NCBI GenBank assembly: GCA_035582835.1
Contig: JAYKAV010002662.1
Location: 2,455,342 to 2,519,341, forward strand
Direction of reading: 5' to 3'
Length of the DNA stretch: 64,000 nucleotides
Source: Phoebastria nigripes
Taxonomy: Eukaryota > Chordata > Aves > Procellariiformes > Diomedeidae
The notes beneath the pieces are model-generated. The model was not told where the DNA came from and did not search any database. It was given only the letters and a program-made list of their open reading frames with translations. Of the stretch, positions 38,609-52,825 are shown piece by piece (position 1 is the first letter of the stretch; the number at the start of each line of letters is the position of its first letter). The position numbers were made by a program, and so were the translations under genes.

Positions 38609-41600
38609 GCCAGTGGGACTGGAAAAAACCTTTTCAAGCTTTCATCACAAATACTGCATTGGCCTCTATGAGCAGAGATAAGAAGCCAGCTTGCTTTTGA
38701 TCACCATAGCACCCACCACCGCTTTCACTGTACCTAAGTGACCTAACATTGGTGCGAGAAGTAGCAGAGATTTCCTCTTCCATTTTCCCTACCCAGTTCA
38801 GCAGAGCTCCCTAAGAAAATCCTTCAAACCTGTTGACCCTATCGCAATTTAAGCACTTTCTTGCCATAAACCATGTGCTTATGTGCTTTGCTGAGTGGAT
38901 TTGGTTTGCTAAATTAGCATTTGGTTCTAGGTTGGGAGATTTTGTCTGATTAAATCAATCTTTGCTATAAATTAACATAATAACCCTTCAAAAAACAGAA
39001 GCATGCAAGCCCAAAACCAATGCGCTGTAGCCCAGGGCCACATTCAATATGTAAAGATTAATACAATTTGAAAAAAACCTCTGCTATCATAAATCAGTCC
39101 CCAAAGTGGTCAGATGCGGAGCAGACTTTCAAGTACATCATTTTGCAGTGAAAGAGGCGGCGATGAATATGCAGAAGAGGATGGGAGCTGTCAGGCGCGT
39201 GTAGATGAAACCACATGACCAGTCGCCCCTTTGACCTGTGTATCAGATTTTGAAGGGAAAAGGCTAGTTTTAAGTGCTGTCTCAGAATACAAAGCAACTG
39301 TGTCTACCACCACTTCACGTACTGCTGAACAAAGAGGTGGGTTTTGCGGGAGGAAGATCACAAACTCAGAGAGGATCTCCCAGGCTCAGCATTTGTTCGA
39401 ACACGAGGAAAAAGATAAGTCAAAGAAATTTTTTAATGAGTACCAGGCTACGTGTTGTTCCAAAGAGACCATGGCGGACCAGAATTTTATACTTTTCAGA
39501 GGAATAGATGCTGTGATTATCATCAGCCAAGATAATGGATTCAGCGTGCCAGCTTTGCCATTCCTGTCAATTATGGCACAATAGTTTGACATGAAAAAGT
39601 GCAAATGGGAAAAGATGGCAGTGAACAACTTCTATAACATTAGGGCAGGGGAGCTCCAGTGGTGAAGTGATCTATTTTTTCCATGCCTGAGGAAATACTT
39701 GGTCTTGGCAGGTGCATCATTAGCTGCATTGCACAAGGCTGTAGGAATAGGGAATTACAGGAGTAGTACGGGAACTTATTCCTGGTCTTGATCTGCCATC
39801 AGTTTTTAAGAAAACTCCCTTGGAGCTAGATGTAGCACCTGCACTGAGCTTCTCAAGAGAAAAGATCTTCCTATGTGCTCCGGCCAAGGCTAGTACACAT
39901 ATTTAAAAGACAAGGGATGTGTAGGTACTGCATTGCTGACTCCTATACTGGCAAGCCGCCTTGGATATCTGCTCCAGCTTGTGAAAGGATGCCTAAAAAG
40001 TCACTCAATGATCCAGAATACGGTCACCGGTTAGACCCACATCATTTGTGGTATCAGCAGGCTGCATCTCACCCTCAAGGCAAGGAGCTGAACATGAGCC
40101 CTCAGCTTGCAGGGGGTTTAATGCATGGAGAAGTAGATTAACCCATTTCCTGCAAATCCAGTGATATCTTTAGTGTAATCTTTTTCACCCCACAAGTAAT
40201 ACGAGCAAACTTCATGACTCCTTTCTGTTTTCCAAGCCCGCCTGAAAGCATCACCATGTAATGAGTCCTGAATCCAGGACCTGCAGGGCCACAGGAACGA
40301 CCCTGGCACTCACAGTGATTCCTCCAGCCAGCAGCTGCAGTAGACTCCTCTTCGCTGGACCAGCCACCGGAGGGGACAAGTGTCACAGGGTACACAGTGG
40401 GGCATTGCGTCCCACCAACAAGTTTGGGTAATACCAAGCCACTTGCTCTCGCCCATAAATTCTTTCCTGCAGCACAACAGTCTGATGTAATGAACATTTT
40501 ACACGAGCCATGAGCTTAGAGCTTTTGCTGTTATGCATGTGCCATTGATTAGAGTGGCTGCAGATGGTTTTATTTTAGATAATCAAGCTTGCTGAGGTTT
40601 GCCAGCATCAGAACAAAGGCATAGTTTCCCTGCTCACTAACCAAATTTGCGGCCAAGACGCTTGAATTGATCTCAACTCTGATGGATGGTGAGAAAGCAG
40701 GGAGGGGGGAGAAAGCAGCTTGCCCATATACCTCAAGCCAGGTGGCTCATACCTCTGCACACCATGTTTTACCTCCACCTTAGAGGAATTGTATTCCCTT
40801 TTGCTCCTAAACAGAGGGGGGGAAAAACACCTTTTTTTTTAACAACTCCCATGCTGCCCTGCTGTATTATAACAATATACTGAGCTGCAGAAAACAAAGG
40901 AGAAAACAACAGCAGTCACAACAACCCACACAAACACTAAAGCCTCTGGAGCTGGAATTCCTCCTGAGAGACGTCCCCTCTGAAGTCTCCAACCCGTCCA
41001 GCAGCACGCTGCTTCGCACGTCACTCGACCAGTGCTCCCCTGCCATTCCCACACAGCTGGAAAATCTCTGTGGGCTCCTTCCCTAGGGAAGCAGGCAAGG
41101 GAAAAGACGAAACAGTTATATGATGCTGCAGGCCGCAGAGTCATTTGAACGAGATTGCCGCTGTGTGAAAGCTTCTAAAGCTCCCTGTTATTTAACCATT
41201 CATGTTGGTCTCAAATGAGACCAGTTTTATGGGATGCTTACTAATTTTCAGTCTCAGTGAAGCCAGTAGAAAGGTATACAGCAGCTTGCAAGGTCTGGTT
41301 GTTTGACCTTTTGGGGGTCTCTGAAACATGCAGGGCAAGGGTGGTGGTGGGACTGGTGCGGATGGAAAAGCCCCTCTCTTTGCTCCTTCCCATATGCAAG
41401 GGGATGGATGGAAGCAATGGAAGCATATATATGGGATGATACCCAGATGATACCCACCACTTGATCAGCCACTGCACTGAATATCCCCCGCCAGAACAAC
41501 AGAAATGTGTCTGCTTCCCAAGGTGTTGCTGGCTCAGACAACANAAAGGGCTGTGATCTTCCAAACGGTCACTCTGTGGCCTTTTTTTAAAGCTATGCAT

Positions 41601-44600
41601 TGTACCTATAGAACAAGTGGACTGAATGTAAAGGGAGAGGGGAAAAAAAAAAAGAAAGAAAAACAGGGGGAAAAAGATTGTAAAAGAGAAATCAATAGAA
41701 AGCATTTAGCAGCTGGGGTGACATAGACAGAGTGCATTTAGAACCACAGACACTTGACTTCAGGGCTGGGGGGGAGGGGGCTGTTTTATTTTGTGCTTTG
41801 CTTCTTAATATTTTTCAGATTAACAGTTTGCAATTCTCTGCTGAGCTGTAAGGTCTCAGAGGCACTGCCTGCTGGAACGTTTTGATCAGTGTAAGCCGGG
41901 GCATTTCCAACAGACAGGTTTATTAACTGATTTACTGACCACATGAATTTTGCGTAGCTGAAACTATTTAGCTGGTCTCTTTCTCTCCCCTTTCCCCACA
42001 CCTCGCGATTATTAATCATTAGGGAACTTTTTTGCTTTTGCATGAAAACAGCCCCCAGACAGTGCTGTGTTGCCTCTAGTCACACACAACATGACAGATC
42101 CTCTACCTTGCCAAAATTTTCCTTCTGTAGCAAACCATGATACAGGGCAAATGGGACTTGTCCCCTGTATGTGAGATGTTTTGAAAAGGAGATGTAGTGC
42201 TGTCAAATATACTTTCTGGACCTACTGAAGATAGTTGCTTGTAACTGCTGCCATCTCAGAGAATTACCACTTTGGCTCAAGTGGCACAGAGCCACCAAAG
42301 GTCCTACTGTGGCCTCTATTAGGGCTGGAGTTGGAGCTTTCTCTAGGGGGTTTCGTTTGCAGTCAAGAGAGGATTCACCCTCCAATTCAACAGCATTGTA
42401 TGCAAGGTACAGCCTTAGATATTTGACCACAACCTTTTTTTTAATAACCTGCAATGTGCAGAATGAAAACAACATGCTATGTAAAGATTACCCAACCAAA
42501 ACCTCTCCCTATTATATGGACTTAATTTGCCAGCTCAAGAGAAAAATGGCTTCTATAAAGAACACTATCCAGGTTTAATGATGAATTTACTCATTTGAAG
42601 GACTTGCTTTATGTTCTTTGCACTGGAGCTAGTTATAAAAAAAAGATGAAGAAGAAAGGAAAGCTCTGACAGAAACATTTTGCAAAAAAAAACTTTCAAC
42701 GTTTGTGCAAGAAAGCTTCAGAAACTTGCATCTGTTCTCCAGCAAGACAAACTATGGATATTTTTCCTCTCAGTATTTTGTTTTTTTTGGGGCATTAGCA
42801 TTTTCAAGTTTGGAACATTTCTTCTTCTATTATTTTGCATTGCCTGTTGAAGTACAAACTTTCCTTGGTACAAAACATCTACCCAAGGACTTCAAGGATC
42901 CTAACCTAAACTGATTAACACATATATCCTCATGAGGTCCTGGTAATCATAAGAGATATTGTGGCCACTAAGTTTCATGTGAAAATTAAAGGAAATAAAA
43001 GCAAAGCCACTCCCTCCCTTAAGGTACCACAGTGAGAATTTGTTGGCTGAGCATCATCCATGTTGCCTAGATCTCCTCTTTGTGCTTTAGCTCCTGAGTC
43101 ACCCCTTCCCAGGGACAGAAGGACATACAGAGCAGGTCCTACAGTGACACCTTTCCCTATAATTCACCAAATAACCACAGATAATAGAACTAGTGAAGCC
43201 AGTTTTCCCGCAAATTTGACATCTCTGGCGGCATTCGCTGGTGTCTATGGAGAGCCATGCTCACACTGCAACCTTTCTCTAGGGAAGGCGTTAAGACAGT
43301 TTTCCTTCTGTACTGTCTATTTTAATGAAACTTGTAGGAATGAAATATCTTAAGACCTGTGTCAAATTTGATTGAAATAGGCCAGCAGGCTTAGTAGGTA
43401 GCAAGGGGATATATACATAGACACGGAAATCATATAAGTCTTATTTCCCATCATATAAATCTTATTTCCCAAGGAAAGTAGGCTAGAAATACACCCCCTA
43501 TCTTTTCTTACATGCACACAGATACCTGTTGAAAGGTCAACGACCACCTGTTTCAAGTTTATATTTCTGTTTCTGTATGCAGAATGTCGTACATGACATT
43601 GACATCCAGCGTTCTGATGGTCTACCAGAAGAAAACTGTTCTCAAGATATCTTGGCCTCACTAGAGGCAGAAAAATGTAGGCTGCTTACTAAAGGTCTAT
43701 TTTTGCAATATTGGCTGTCTAAGTTTGCAAACAGAGACAGCATCTATACACCAAATGGTAAGGCAATCCTTGGTTTTCATGGTACAGCCAATTACCTTGC
43801 TGTGGAATTATTTTTCCCAAATCAGTTTATACATGTTTAGCTTTTGGCACAGAACTTTCAAAAAAGTGGACCTTACTAAATCACAAGACAAAGACCTCTT
43901 TCAGAGGCTTGTTAAAAGAATGAGACCTGTATGTAAAGTGATATCCTCATTGTGAGTATGTAACNGGATCTCCTTTGCAGTCAAACAGAGACCACTTTCC
44001 TCTTAAAGGGACTTTCTCAGAAGTGGGAAAAGTCTTTCGCCAATCATTGAGCTGTTCAAATCCAACTCAGAAGATCAACGCTTGTCAGTACCTGACAGCT
44101 ATCCAGTTACCTTCTTTGCAAATCAACTGAGAGAGGTTTTCAGCTGTGCTCCTGCTGAACAGACAATCCCATTAACAAAACCTCCTATCCTAGATTTAAA
44201 GCCAGGGTTCTCCATCTGAACAGCAGCACAACATAACAGGGCCATGAGGAGCGGCTTATTCCCTCTTCTTCCAGGTTGTTAAGCTCAGGACAGAGCTAAG
44301 ACACATCAACAGCCTGGGTTTATGCTGCCACTGAANGTGCTGTACCTGTTCTGTAGATAAAAAAGGAACTTCAATTTCCAGTGCTGTCAATGCAGTGACT
44401 TTTAATCAGTAAATTCCTTTTCTAAGACAGGCAGAAAAAAAAAAGTCCTCATCTGAAAAAAATATCAAATGCATTTTCAGCCAGAAGACATAAATATAAC
44501 CAGAAAGCCATTTGGAAATGCTTTCATCTGACAACTGACATGCTTAGATCATCTGCAGCCCACCCTGTGCTTTTCTCACTAGAGAAATTAAACACTAGGA

Positions 44601-47600
44601 GAACTGCTGCTGCTTTGAATACTCCCCTTAAATATTTTCTGGCACAGACTCTCCCAAAGGCAGCAGTGGAAGTCTCGCTGCTCAGGACAGGCAAATCTTC
44701 CTCTCCTTTTCATGGGACAAGACACGGTGGATACCCTGGGACATGGGTAGAAACAGGCTAAGATTTAAGAATTTTGGTTTTCTCATGGAAAACTACCTCC
44801 CGGAAAGGGCCTGGTGCTTTTCTCCAGAGTGGGGAGCTTTGCTCCTACCTTGCTTGTGCACCTGCACTGATCCATTTTGGATCCCCAGTTATGCCCAAGA
44901 TCCCATTTATTGCGTGTGTATTTGGAAAGCCTTTCCTTCCAGTCACAATGTCCACATGTCCATGCCACTCTGGACTCTGGATCTGAGCCCTGATGTGCTC
45001 CGTGAAGGCTGGGTCCTGCCCCATCGTGCTACCAGGCTCGTCACGCGGCCAGCACCTCGGTGCTATCCATGGCTCCCCTTGCTCAGCAAAGGTCCATTTG
45101 GGATGGTAGAACATGATCCTAAACAAACCCGTCTTTGAAGTCTATGTAGAAACTCCCACCCTCTGCGGGGGTGGCACTGACCGCAGAATAATATTTGGGG
45201 CAGAGGCTCTTGAGGCTGTTCTGGCTTCCTGTTCAAGGTGTAATTTAACATATTCAAACTAAAATGTAATTCTTTGGTGAGGGGGTTCACCCAGCCACGT
45301 GTCACTTCAAGCCCCCATGCAAGGCACAAGTAGTTCTCAGTGACTTCCAGGAAAACCGCTAGCAGTAAGCAGCCGGCTCTGGCTGAGGGGGCCTAAATCC
45401 TGAAATTCTCTTGTTTTCTTGGTTCACCAGAGGACAACTTAACAGCCAGGGCATGGTGCAATGTTGAGTCATATCAACACATCACAGCTGACTGAGGCAT
45501 ATATGCAGCTTTACTCCAAATCTCTGCAAATCCATGCAAAGTCCAAATCCATGCAAAGGTCTTNCTGTTAAGAGTTATCTGAAGCCTGGATGAGCTTATA
45601 CAGCTAGCAGTGCTGTTTAGAGCCCTGGATTTTGCACGGCAGAGAGAGGACGGGTACACTGGGGGCTGGTGCCGCTCCAGTATCCCTCCCATAGCTCCCT
45701 CCAGAGAGCAGAAAAACTTTCCCACAGCAGAAGCACCTGCTGGAGAAAGAGTCCTAACTAATATGGCTGCAAATAAGCAATCCTCCATGAATACATCTTT
45801 CAGGATTGAAACATTTGTTGAAAGCTGGACCCCAGCCAGAAACAAGCATTTGGTGAGTGCCTAAATTAAGTTAACATTTGCAGCCACGATAGACTTGGTC
45901 TAAAACACCAGGACACAATCAGTCAATTGAGTTACAGCATCTTAAACTGGCAAGGTAACTAATTGCTTCTTGTTGTGAGTTAAGCACAATAGCTTATATC
46001 TCAGTGAAAAAGGGGTAAGCTAAACTGCAGGTCTCATAACAGAAATAGCCAAAGGATATACACAAGGATAGCTGCAGTGTCTCAGTTGACAGGTAGGAAC
46101 TAGATAAGCCCATTACTACTTTTCATGTTCCTGTGTGCTATATCCCTATATATGTTATGCAAATCCATGTGATCCTTTCATTTAGAAGCAGTTACATTTC
46201 ACTGGCATACGCCTTAGTGCAGATGGAGTTGCACAATTATAAAAATGTCCTGTCCTTGATGCCAACATAGATGGGTTGTGGCTCAACCACTCAATAAACT
46301 GAGTTCTAGGGTGTCTAGTCCTCCATCAAAAGCACTGTGGCCAGACAACACAAATGTAACCCTAATTAAAAAACCACCACCCCCCCAAAAAAAAACCCCA
46401 CAGCTAAACCCAGATTCAAATGTATCTAAATGTATTCAAGGAAATTACCTAGTCCAGGAAGACTTTATGCCAGATGTGGGTTGTTTGCCCATATTCTTCT
46501 ATCCAGGTTAGGATCTTCACCCTCTCATGGTCAGCAGATGGGCAGCATGAACCTCAGATTGCACACACTGGCTATGGAAATGCAATAGTGTGCCCAAGTC
46601 ACATCCAGCCACTTCGTATCAATATAACTGCCTGTGTACTTCAAAAGCCACACCACTTTTTCTATACAATGAAAATAGTGTGGACACATCAGGTACAATT
46701 TAGGTGTCCAAGTATTTGTGGTCATCTGGGCTGTCTTAGCTTATCCTGTCTGGACCTGGCTGCCACTGCAAATAGGCACAGGTCTCCAGTGGGTCACATC
46801 TGCCCGACCCATGAGGACATCTCAGCTACCCAAGGGCACCTCAAGTGGCATGAAAAGTTGCCTAAATATTGTATTTAGGAAACTGAACCATGCCCATGGT
46901 GATCACTGGTGGTGCTATAAAAGCTACAGTCAGGCATGCACGTCAGCAGCTGAAGTAGGGGAGTAGTTTTACTGCTAATAGCTATATACACCTCAGACCA
47001 GATGTTATGACGGTATTTTTTGGTAGATTTTATTTTATTTTAAATACTTCGTTTCACAAATCTGGCAAAGAATGTAGCCATACAAGCAGGTGACTAGATA
47101 CTGCCACATCAGCCGTAACCTCCCCAGGAATGGGGAGAGAAGCTGATGGAGCTAAGGGTGAGCAGTCCTGGAAGAGACATCTGTAACTGCACCCTGAGCC
47201 CTCCCAGCCAGGTGGGCTTAACCAGAGATCAGGCCACCTCAAAGTCAGACAGGTTTATCTTACTCCACATTTTGTTTCCCTGTGGTTGTGAATGATCAGG
47301 ACTCATCCTGGCAGTTTTTCTATAGTCACAGTCCTCTCTTTACTTTTAATGAAAGCTGAGAGTCAGATTTAACCGTGTGATTCCAGGAGCTGGGAATTTG
47401 AGAAAGGTGTAAATAAGTTGACAAGGTGGCTATGCTGAACTTGGTGTCTCATCCTTGGACTAGCTCTTCACACCACAAACTTTGTATTCAGGTGTTACAT
47501 GATAGCTGAACCAAACAATACCACCAGCAGAGCTTGGGCCCATGGGCTACCGAAAATGCCCTTGCCTCATGCCTGAAGGTGCTTGGAGTCCATCAGTTAA

Positions 47601-47835
47601 ATGCAGAGTACATCTGGTCTTGCAAGCCAAGACTGCATGACAATTTGGGCTTAACTGGAGTCAGGCAGAAGATAGCCTCACAGCATCACTCCACAGGAAA
47701 ACATGCTATCTTTCACCAGAGCTCCCTTTGTATACCATTCTGCTTTCTTTTGTAGAGTATTCCCCCTATTTCTGGACTATTCCTTCAAGATGACATGTCA
47801 CCAAACAACCACAAAGAAGGGAGGAAACACCTATT
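38609..47835. other. non-coding DNA, long gene-free stretch
   Basis: No supported gene over about 9 kb. Noted inside it: an 8-bp perfect inverted repeat around two bases at 41206-41223, an A-rich purine run at 41631-41676, and a C-run/A-run at about 46378-46400. Frames up to 154 codons (41241-41705, minus) carry low-complexity F/L-rich sequence from the purine run and are not credible proteins. Confidence 0.5.
41631..41676 (+). repeat. purine-rich simple tract
   Basis: G/A-only or nearly so, with an A11 run, GAAA units and a G5 run. Low complexity. Confidence 0.7.
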
Positions 47836-48183
47836 AAGGACTTTCAATACTTAAAGGGGGCTTATAAGAAAGATGGGGACAAACTTTTTAGCAGGGCCTG
47901 TTGCGACAGGACAAGGGGGAATGGTTTTAAACTAAAAGAGGATAGATTTAGACTAGATATAAGGAAGAAATTTTTTACAATGAGGGTGGTAAAACACTGG
48001 CACAGGTTGCCCAGAGAGGTCATAGATGCCCCATCCCTGGAAACATTCAAGGTCAGGTTGGACGGGGCTCTGAGCAACCTGATCTGGTTGAAGATGTCCC
48101 TGCCCACGGCAGGGGAGTTGGATTAGATGACCTTTAAAGGTCCCTTCCAACCCAAACTATTCTATGATTCTATGATTCTATGA
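47836..48183 (+). mobile_element. CR1 LINE 3' fragment with C-terminal ORF2 remnant
   Basis: A second CR1 copy in the same orientation as the 27 kb element but of a different subfamily. It is 5'-truncated within the last part of ORF2. The frame still reads '[20 protein letters not shown]' and then 'RLPREVIDAPSLETFKVRLD', the conserved CR1 C-terminal region, before a stop. The 3' part reads 'gacctttaaaggtcccttcc' and ends in three ATTCTATG-type octamers at 48,159-48,183. The clean tail and unbroken remnant frame suggest a fairly young copy. Confidence 0.92.
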
Positions 48184-49439
48184 CAAGACCTCTAAGATGG
48201 CTGTCTAGAGTTTGGCCACCAACTCTGTCATAAGTATCTGAGTAAGCTACCTTGTAATGAGAAGCTTCACGGCTTTCTGGGGTGNTTGGGGCCACACCAT
48301 CAGCCCTCTGGGGCAAATTCAGGATAATTGTGAGCCACAGCAGGTGATGAAGTTACACCAGAGACGGTTCATATTGTCTGCTTTACATACACACAAGGGT
48401 TAGAAAAGTAAAAAACACTCAGGGAGAGTTGTGCAGTGAAGGCTGTGGTTCACGTGACAAGGTTTCACAGCTCACAGTGCCAGTTCAACTGCAAAACCTC
48501 CTGGTGCTTAAATGGTGACGTTCACACTCCCTCTCTGGAGGGGACAGAAGGTAATGGTACTCAGCTGTGACTATGACTATGCCAAATACCATTTGCTCAT
48601 CTGAGATGAGCACAGATGGTCATATTTCCCTCTATTTATTTTTGCTGAATGGCCTTTTCAGCCTGCCTAGTCTGTGACCTCCTAAAAATGAGTAGATANG
48701 GTTTTGCTGGGATGCCAGATTTCTTCTTTCTTCAGGAGGCAAAAAGAGGCTCTGCTGGTATCGGCTGCGAGGACACGGGTGGACCACATAGTCTTTGAGT
48801 TTTCAGGTCATTCCCTGCAGAAATGCAGTTGTAGGAGCAACAAAGGCATCCAGGTACACATGTGAAGAGTGTCCAACTTGCTGCTTCTCAAGTACAGGTT
48901 ATGCAGACTGTGAATAACAGGACCCATGAGTTATTGCACTATAATTTAATACATGGCACTTTTCATCTTCAAAGTAAAACTGCAGTCTAATATAAAAAGA
49001 TATTCTAATCACTACATTTAAATACAAAGGGGAGTAAATCACTAAACAATATTTTAACATGTCAAAGGTAATAAAAAAAGGAATGAGTAATAATCAAACA
49101 GCACCTGCCATCTTGGCCACTGATGAAAAGGCAGCCCTGGTGGGGTGTGGTGGCCTCCGAGGAGCTTTCAGACTATAGGGCAGAGAGCTGGTGGAGTCCA
49201 AGCATCATGAAAGCTCAGTACTGCCAACCCCAGCAATACCACTGTGCACTGCACACTGCTTGGAGTTAAGTTCTGCCCCCCTTTAATTTTCAGTTAATTT
49301 AATAAGCTGCTGGCTTCAGTATGGCAAAGGCAGTATTGAAAAGCATGACTGCTGTATCTGTTATTGAATAGTTTGAGGCCCTTTGTACCATGTCATTCAT
49401 ATACACATAACAAGAGGCACAGCAGATCAGCGTTCACAT
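48184..49439. other. non-coding DNA, nothing recognised
   Basis: No credible frame or RNA. A short 'atggcacttttcatcttcaa' near 48,953 resembles the L3/MIR-type block and may be a scrap of an old repeat. Confidence 0.45.
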
Positions 49440-49600
49440 ATTGTACAAAGTAGTAAACATAAAGAGTGAGAAATGTCCCTTGCCTCAAAAAGCCAACAAT
49501 CTAAACAGAAAAGAGAAAAGCAGTATCACCTCCATTTTAAAGAAGGAGGAAAGAGGCACAGAGNATAGATCTGTGTGATCTCTGTGGGACAAGAATTCCG
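49440..49600 (+). repeat. ancient L3/MIR-like element
   Basis: Two family blocks occur in order: 'gaaatgtcccttgcctcaaa' and 'agccaacaatctaaacagaa' (old 'agtccctgccccaaagagcttacaatctaa' block), then 'tatcacctccattttaaaga' and 'aggaggaaagaggcacagag' (MIR-type core). Order and ~120-base span support real homology. Confidence 0.6.
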
Positions 49601-52600
49601 TTCTTGACTGTTGTCCTTGTCCATGGAGACAGCAAACCCAAAAGGATTGCTTCAGCAACCACTGAAGTTGCTCCCTGGAGCCTGCATCAGTCCTACTGGA
49701 TACGACTGGATGAACTGTCCATGCATATAGCATGCAAATGCAAGGAAACCACCATTAAAAGCATGATTGTTAAGCCCAATCAGCTGCTCAAGGCGATCAC
49801 CAGAGGTCTATGGAAGAGCCACAGAGTGAAACTAAATTCCCAGAGCTCCAACATCCTCCAAAATTCCCCCATTTCAGTAGGATTTCAGAGAGTGTAGCAC
49901 CACGTGGGATCTGACCCACCACATGCCAAGACACCCAGTTATACTTTGTACCACTTTAATGGTTCCTGTTCCTTCTTGATCCCTAACTCCCTGCTTGGAA
50001 GAAATGAGATGCTGATTCCAGGCAAAACCTACCTGCTGTGTAAACAATGNTTCTCCAAGGAGATGTCAACGGAGCAACTGACTACAGTCCACATGGTTTG
50101 GATGACAACCAGCAGGACGGTCTCCAGCCACACTGTCTCACTCATTGCATCATGTGGCTGTTTTACGTTGATAGGCAGTCTCAGATGATCCCCCCTGGGG
50201 GTGTGTTGGCAGCATGAAGTCCTATTGGCTCTGAGACAGTCTGTGAACTTCAGAAGCACAACCTTCAGAACTTTGCTCTGTAGGACAAAGGTGCTCAGAT
50301 AACGCCCCAATGGGAGCTGTAAAGAGTGATTAAACAGAGTCCCGAAGTGGTCCTGTCTCCCTCTCCAGTGGCCACCAGCTCATTGCAAGGGCACCCTGAG
50401 GCCAAGCTCATGCCAGATCATCTTGTTTAGACAATATATGCCCCTACTGCCCATCTCTTTCCAGCTTGGAAACAGTCTTTCAGCTCTACTGAGACATCAG
50501 TCGCTCAGATAGCTACTTCCAGAGCTGCCTGGAGCTCTGGTTTCTCAACTAACTGCTCAGGATTAGATGGCAGTAAAGCCAAAACACTGGTGAGCCACAG
50601 GAATTTTCTAACCCCAAACACTTTTACTCCTAAAAAAGCACAGAAAGCAATCAATTATTGAAAACAAACACCCTCCGAGAACATTTCCCGTCAATGCATT
50701 CTCACCATTTGTAGGAGGACCTGGCCTAGAGCTCCAGCCTGCCAGATTTTCTCAGGAGCTCAGGTGGGAAACTGATGCCCTTGCCTCAGAGAAGCTGAGT
50801 GCCTCAATGATCTCTCCCATCTCTTGTCAAAAGATCAAGCCATGATATTGCAAATCGCAAAGTACCCCATCTGTGGACTTCTAGAGCCAAAAACATTTCT
50901 GCACAAAACCCATTCAAAGTCAACCATCTTCAACAAAATCAGACCTAATACTTAGAAGGGGAAGATCCCTCAATGGCTCCTTCTCTCTGGTAGCTCTCCA
51001 NAAGGTCTTCCACTCGGTTAGCATAAATGTATTGTATCCAGGATGGGTCTGACCGGATATGGTGAGCCAAATATTTAATATTTTTCATTAATATGAAGGC
51101 TGGTGTTCATGATGAATATTTAAGCCAATACCCTACAAGGCCAAACTCCATGCTGATTATATTTAGAATTTCAATTTGCACTATTCTTGACCATCATGCT
51201 ATATTTAACATTTTTTTATTTTAAAACCAATGCATCTCAGAGTCATGCAACATCACTTCAACCACCTGACACACACTTGTGGAGATGTTTTCTCTACAAA
51301 GCAAACTTTGCTCTATTGGAAGCGCTCTGAGCTTACTGTGGCCAGCTGTAGGATCTCCATGGATAATGTCACGTGAAGAGCAGGCTGCCAGGAACTGCCA
51401 TGGGGCTCAGTAACCACAGTGTCATTCTGGTAGCAAACACGGCTTACACTATTGCTGACTGATAATTAACAAACATGCCACTGTTACACCATGGCAGTCG
51501 TGTTTGGGTATCATTAAATGTATTCCTCACTTGGTGCCCAGGCCAAGGTGGAGAGGAGGGGCAATCAGGTCGGTTTAACTATTTGAGGTGCTTCTCTCTT
51601 CAGTGGAAAGGAGAAGGAAAAAGCATTGCTTGGTGGCAGTGAGTGGTACAGGCAGCTTTTTCACATACAGCTGAGTGATTTTATTTTAATGAAGGAGAAA
51701 TTTTGATCTTTTTTATGAGCCATTCAAATTATTACCAAGAAAAAAGAAAGCGCTGCTGACTTCAGCCGATAGTGTCCTCTGAAAGACCCAGCTGAGATGG
51801 ATGGCAGCACCGGACAGAAAGCTATCAGCCACTTTACCGATGAGCCTCACAAATATTAACCCTATATAAATAAATAAGAGCTTGACTTCACAGAGACTGA
51901 TCATTGGAAATAGAGACAAAATTGCTCATTCTACAAGCCCCTGCTTAAAAAAATAGGTGGGTAAGAGAACAATTTTAAAAAGATTAATGGATGTTGTCAC
52001 AACCTTCTCTAATGACAAACAAGGCTGTCAGGCCAGGTCTCTGGCCCAGATCATTCACAGCGTAGCCTAGGTTTGGGCTAGGAAAACAAATGCTCACCTG
52101 TCATGGCACTGCAGTACTTTCATTCGAGTCCCTATGAGTGCCACTGATTTAGGCACGGGGAGATATTCTGAGCAGTTTTATCATCAATAGCCAAGTGAAC
52201 TGTGCTTCTCCCTCTCCTTCCAGGGTGCTGCACAATCATCCCCTTTTCTATAACTGACTACCTCCGTGTCTCTTCCCTGCCAAGAGGGTGAAACGCATGG
52301 AAGGGAGCGTTCCCCTCTTACCCAGCCCTTTCAAAACTGAAGAGCAGCGGGGACGGATCCAGTCTCGCATGGCTGGAACTGGGGCTGGGTCTACGCCAGA
52401 AGCCCATTAGATTAGCAAACATTCCCTTGTGCTCGCTCCGTTGGCTCAGCAGGCAGGGAGTTAGCAGGCATCTACTTTCACAGCATGTTTCTAGTTTGGG
52501 GTAAAAAAAACATCCACATGTCCCAAGCTATTACATCAAATATAAATGGCATGAGGGCTTCTGCCATCTTGTTGAGCTCCTCGCTGATTCCCGCAGCAGA

Positions 52601-52752
52601 CAGAGAGGAAGGAGGTTAAGCAAGGATAATGAATGGGTGTAGTGGCAAAAAAATAAAAGAATTCCATGATTTCCCAGAGGAAAAAATAAATGGTGATACT
52701 CTCTCAGGCTGTCCATGTTACTGTTGACTATTCCAGCACAGAGTGCACATCT
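49601..52752. other. non-coding DNA, nothing recognised
   Basis: Only short frames (below 100 codons) without recognisable domains. The AT-rich stretch 51,060-51,240 could be conserved non-coding sequence but cannot be scored here. Confidence 0.5.
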
Positions 52753-52825
52753 TCATAGAAAAATCATAGAAAGTAGGACTGAAAGGGATCTTGACCATTC
52801 CTCTGCCCAAAGATGGGGTCAGTTG
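52753..52825 (-). mobile_element. old CR1 LINE 3' fragment
   Basis: On the plus strand it reads 'tcatagaaaaatcatagaaa', then 'gtaggactgaaagggatctt', then 'cctctgccca', the reversed form of an older CR1 3' end ('catagaatcatagaa', 'ggactggaagggacctcg', 'cccctgc'). More diverged than the copies at 18.3 and 47.8 kb, so probably an older insertion. Confidence 0.7.

Noticed and set aside
41206..41223. 8-bp perfect inverted repeat ('tggtctca' / 'tgagacca')
   Set aside because: Short enough to be expected by chance in 64 kb, and nothing around it suggests function.
41241..41705. 154-codon minus-strand open frame
   Set aside because: Its start is phenylalanine/leucine low complexity produced by the purine-rich tract at 41,631-41,676; the rest has no recognisable features.
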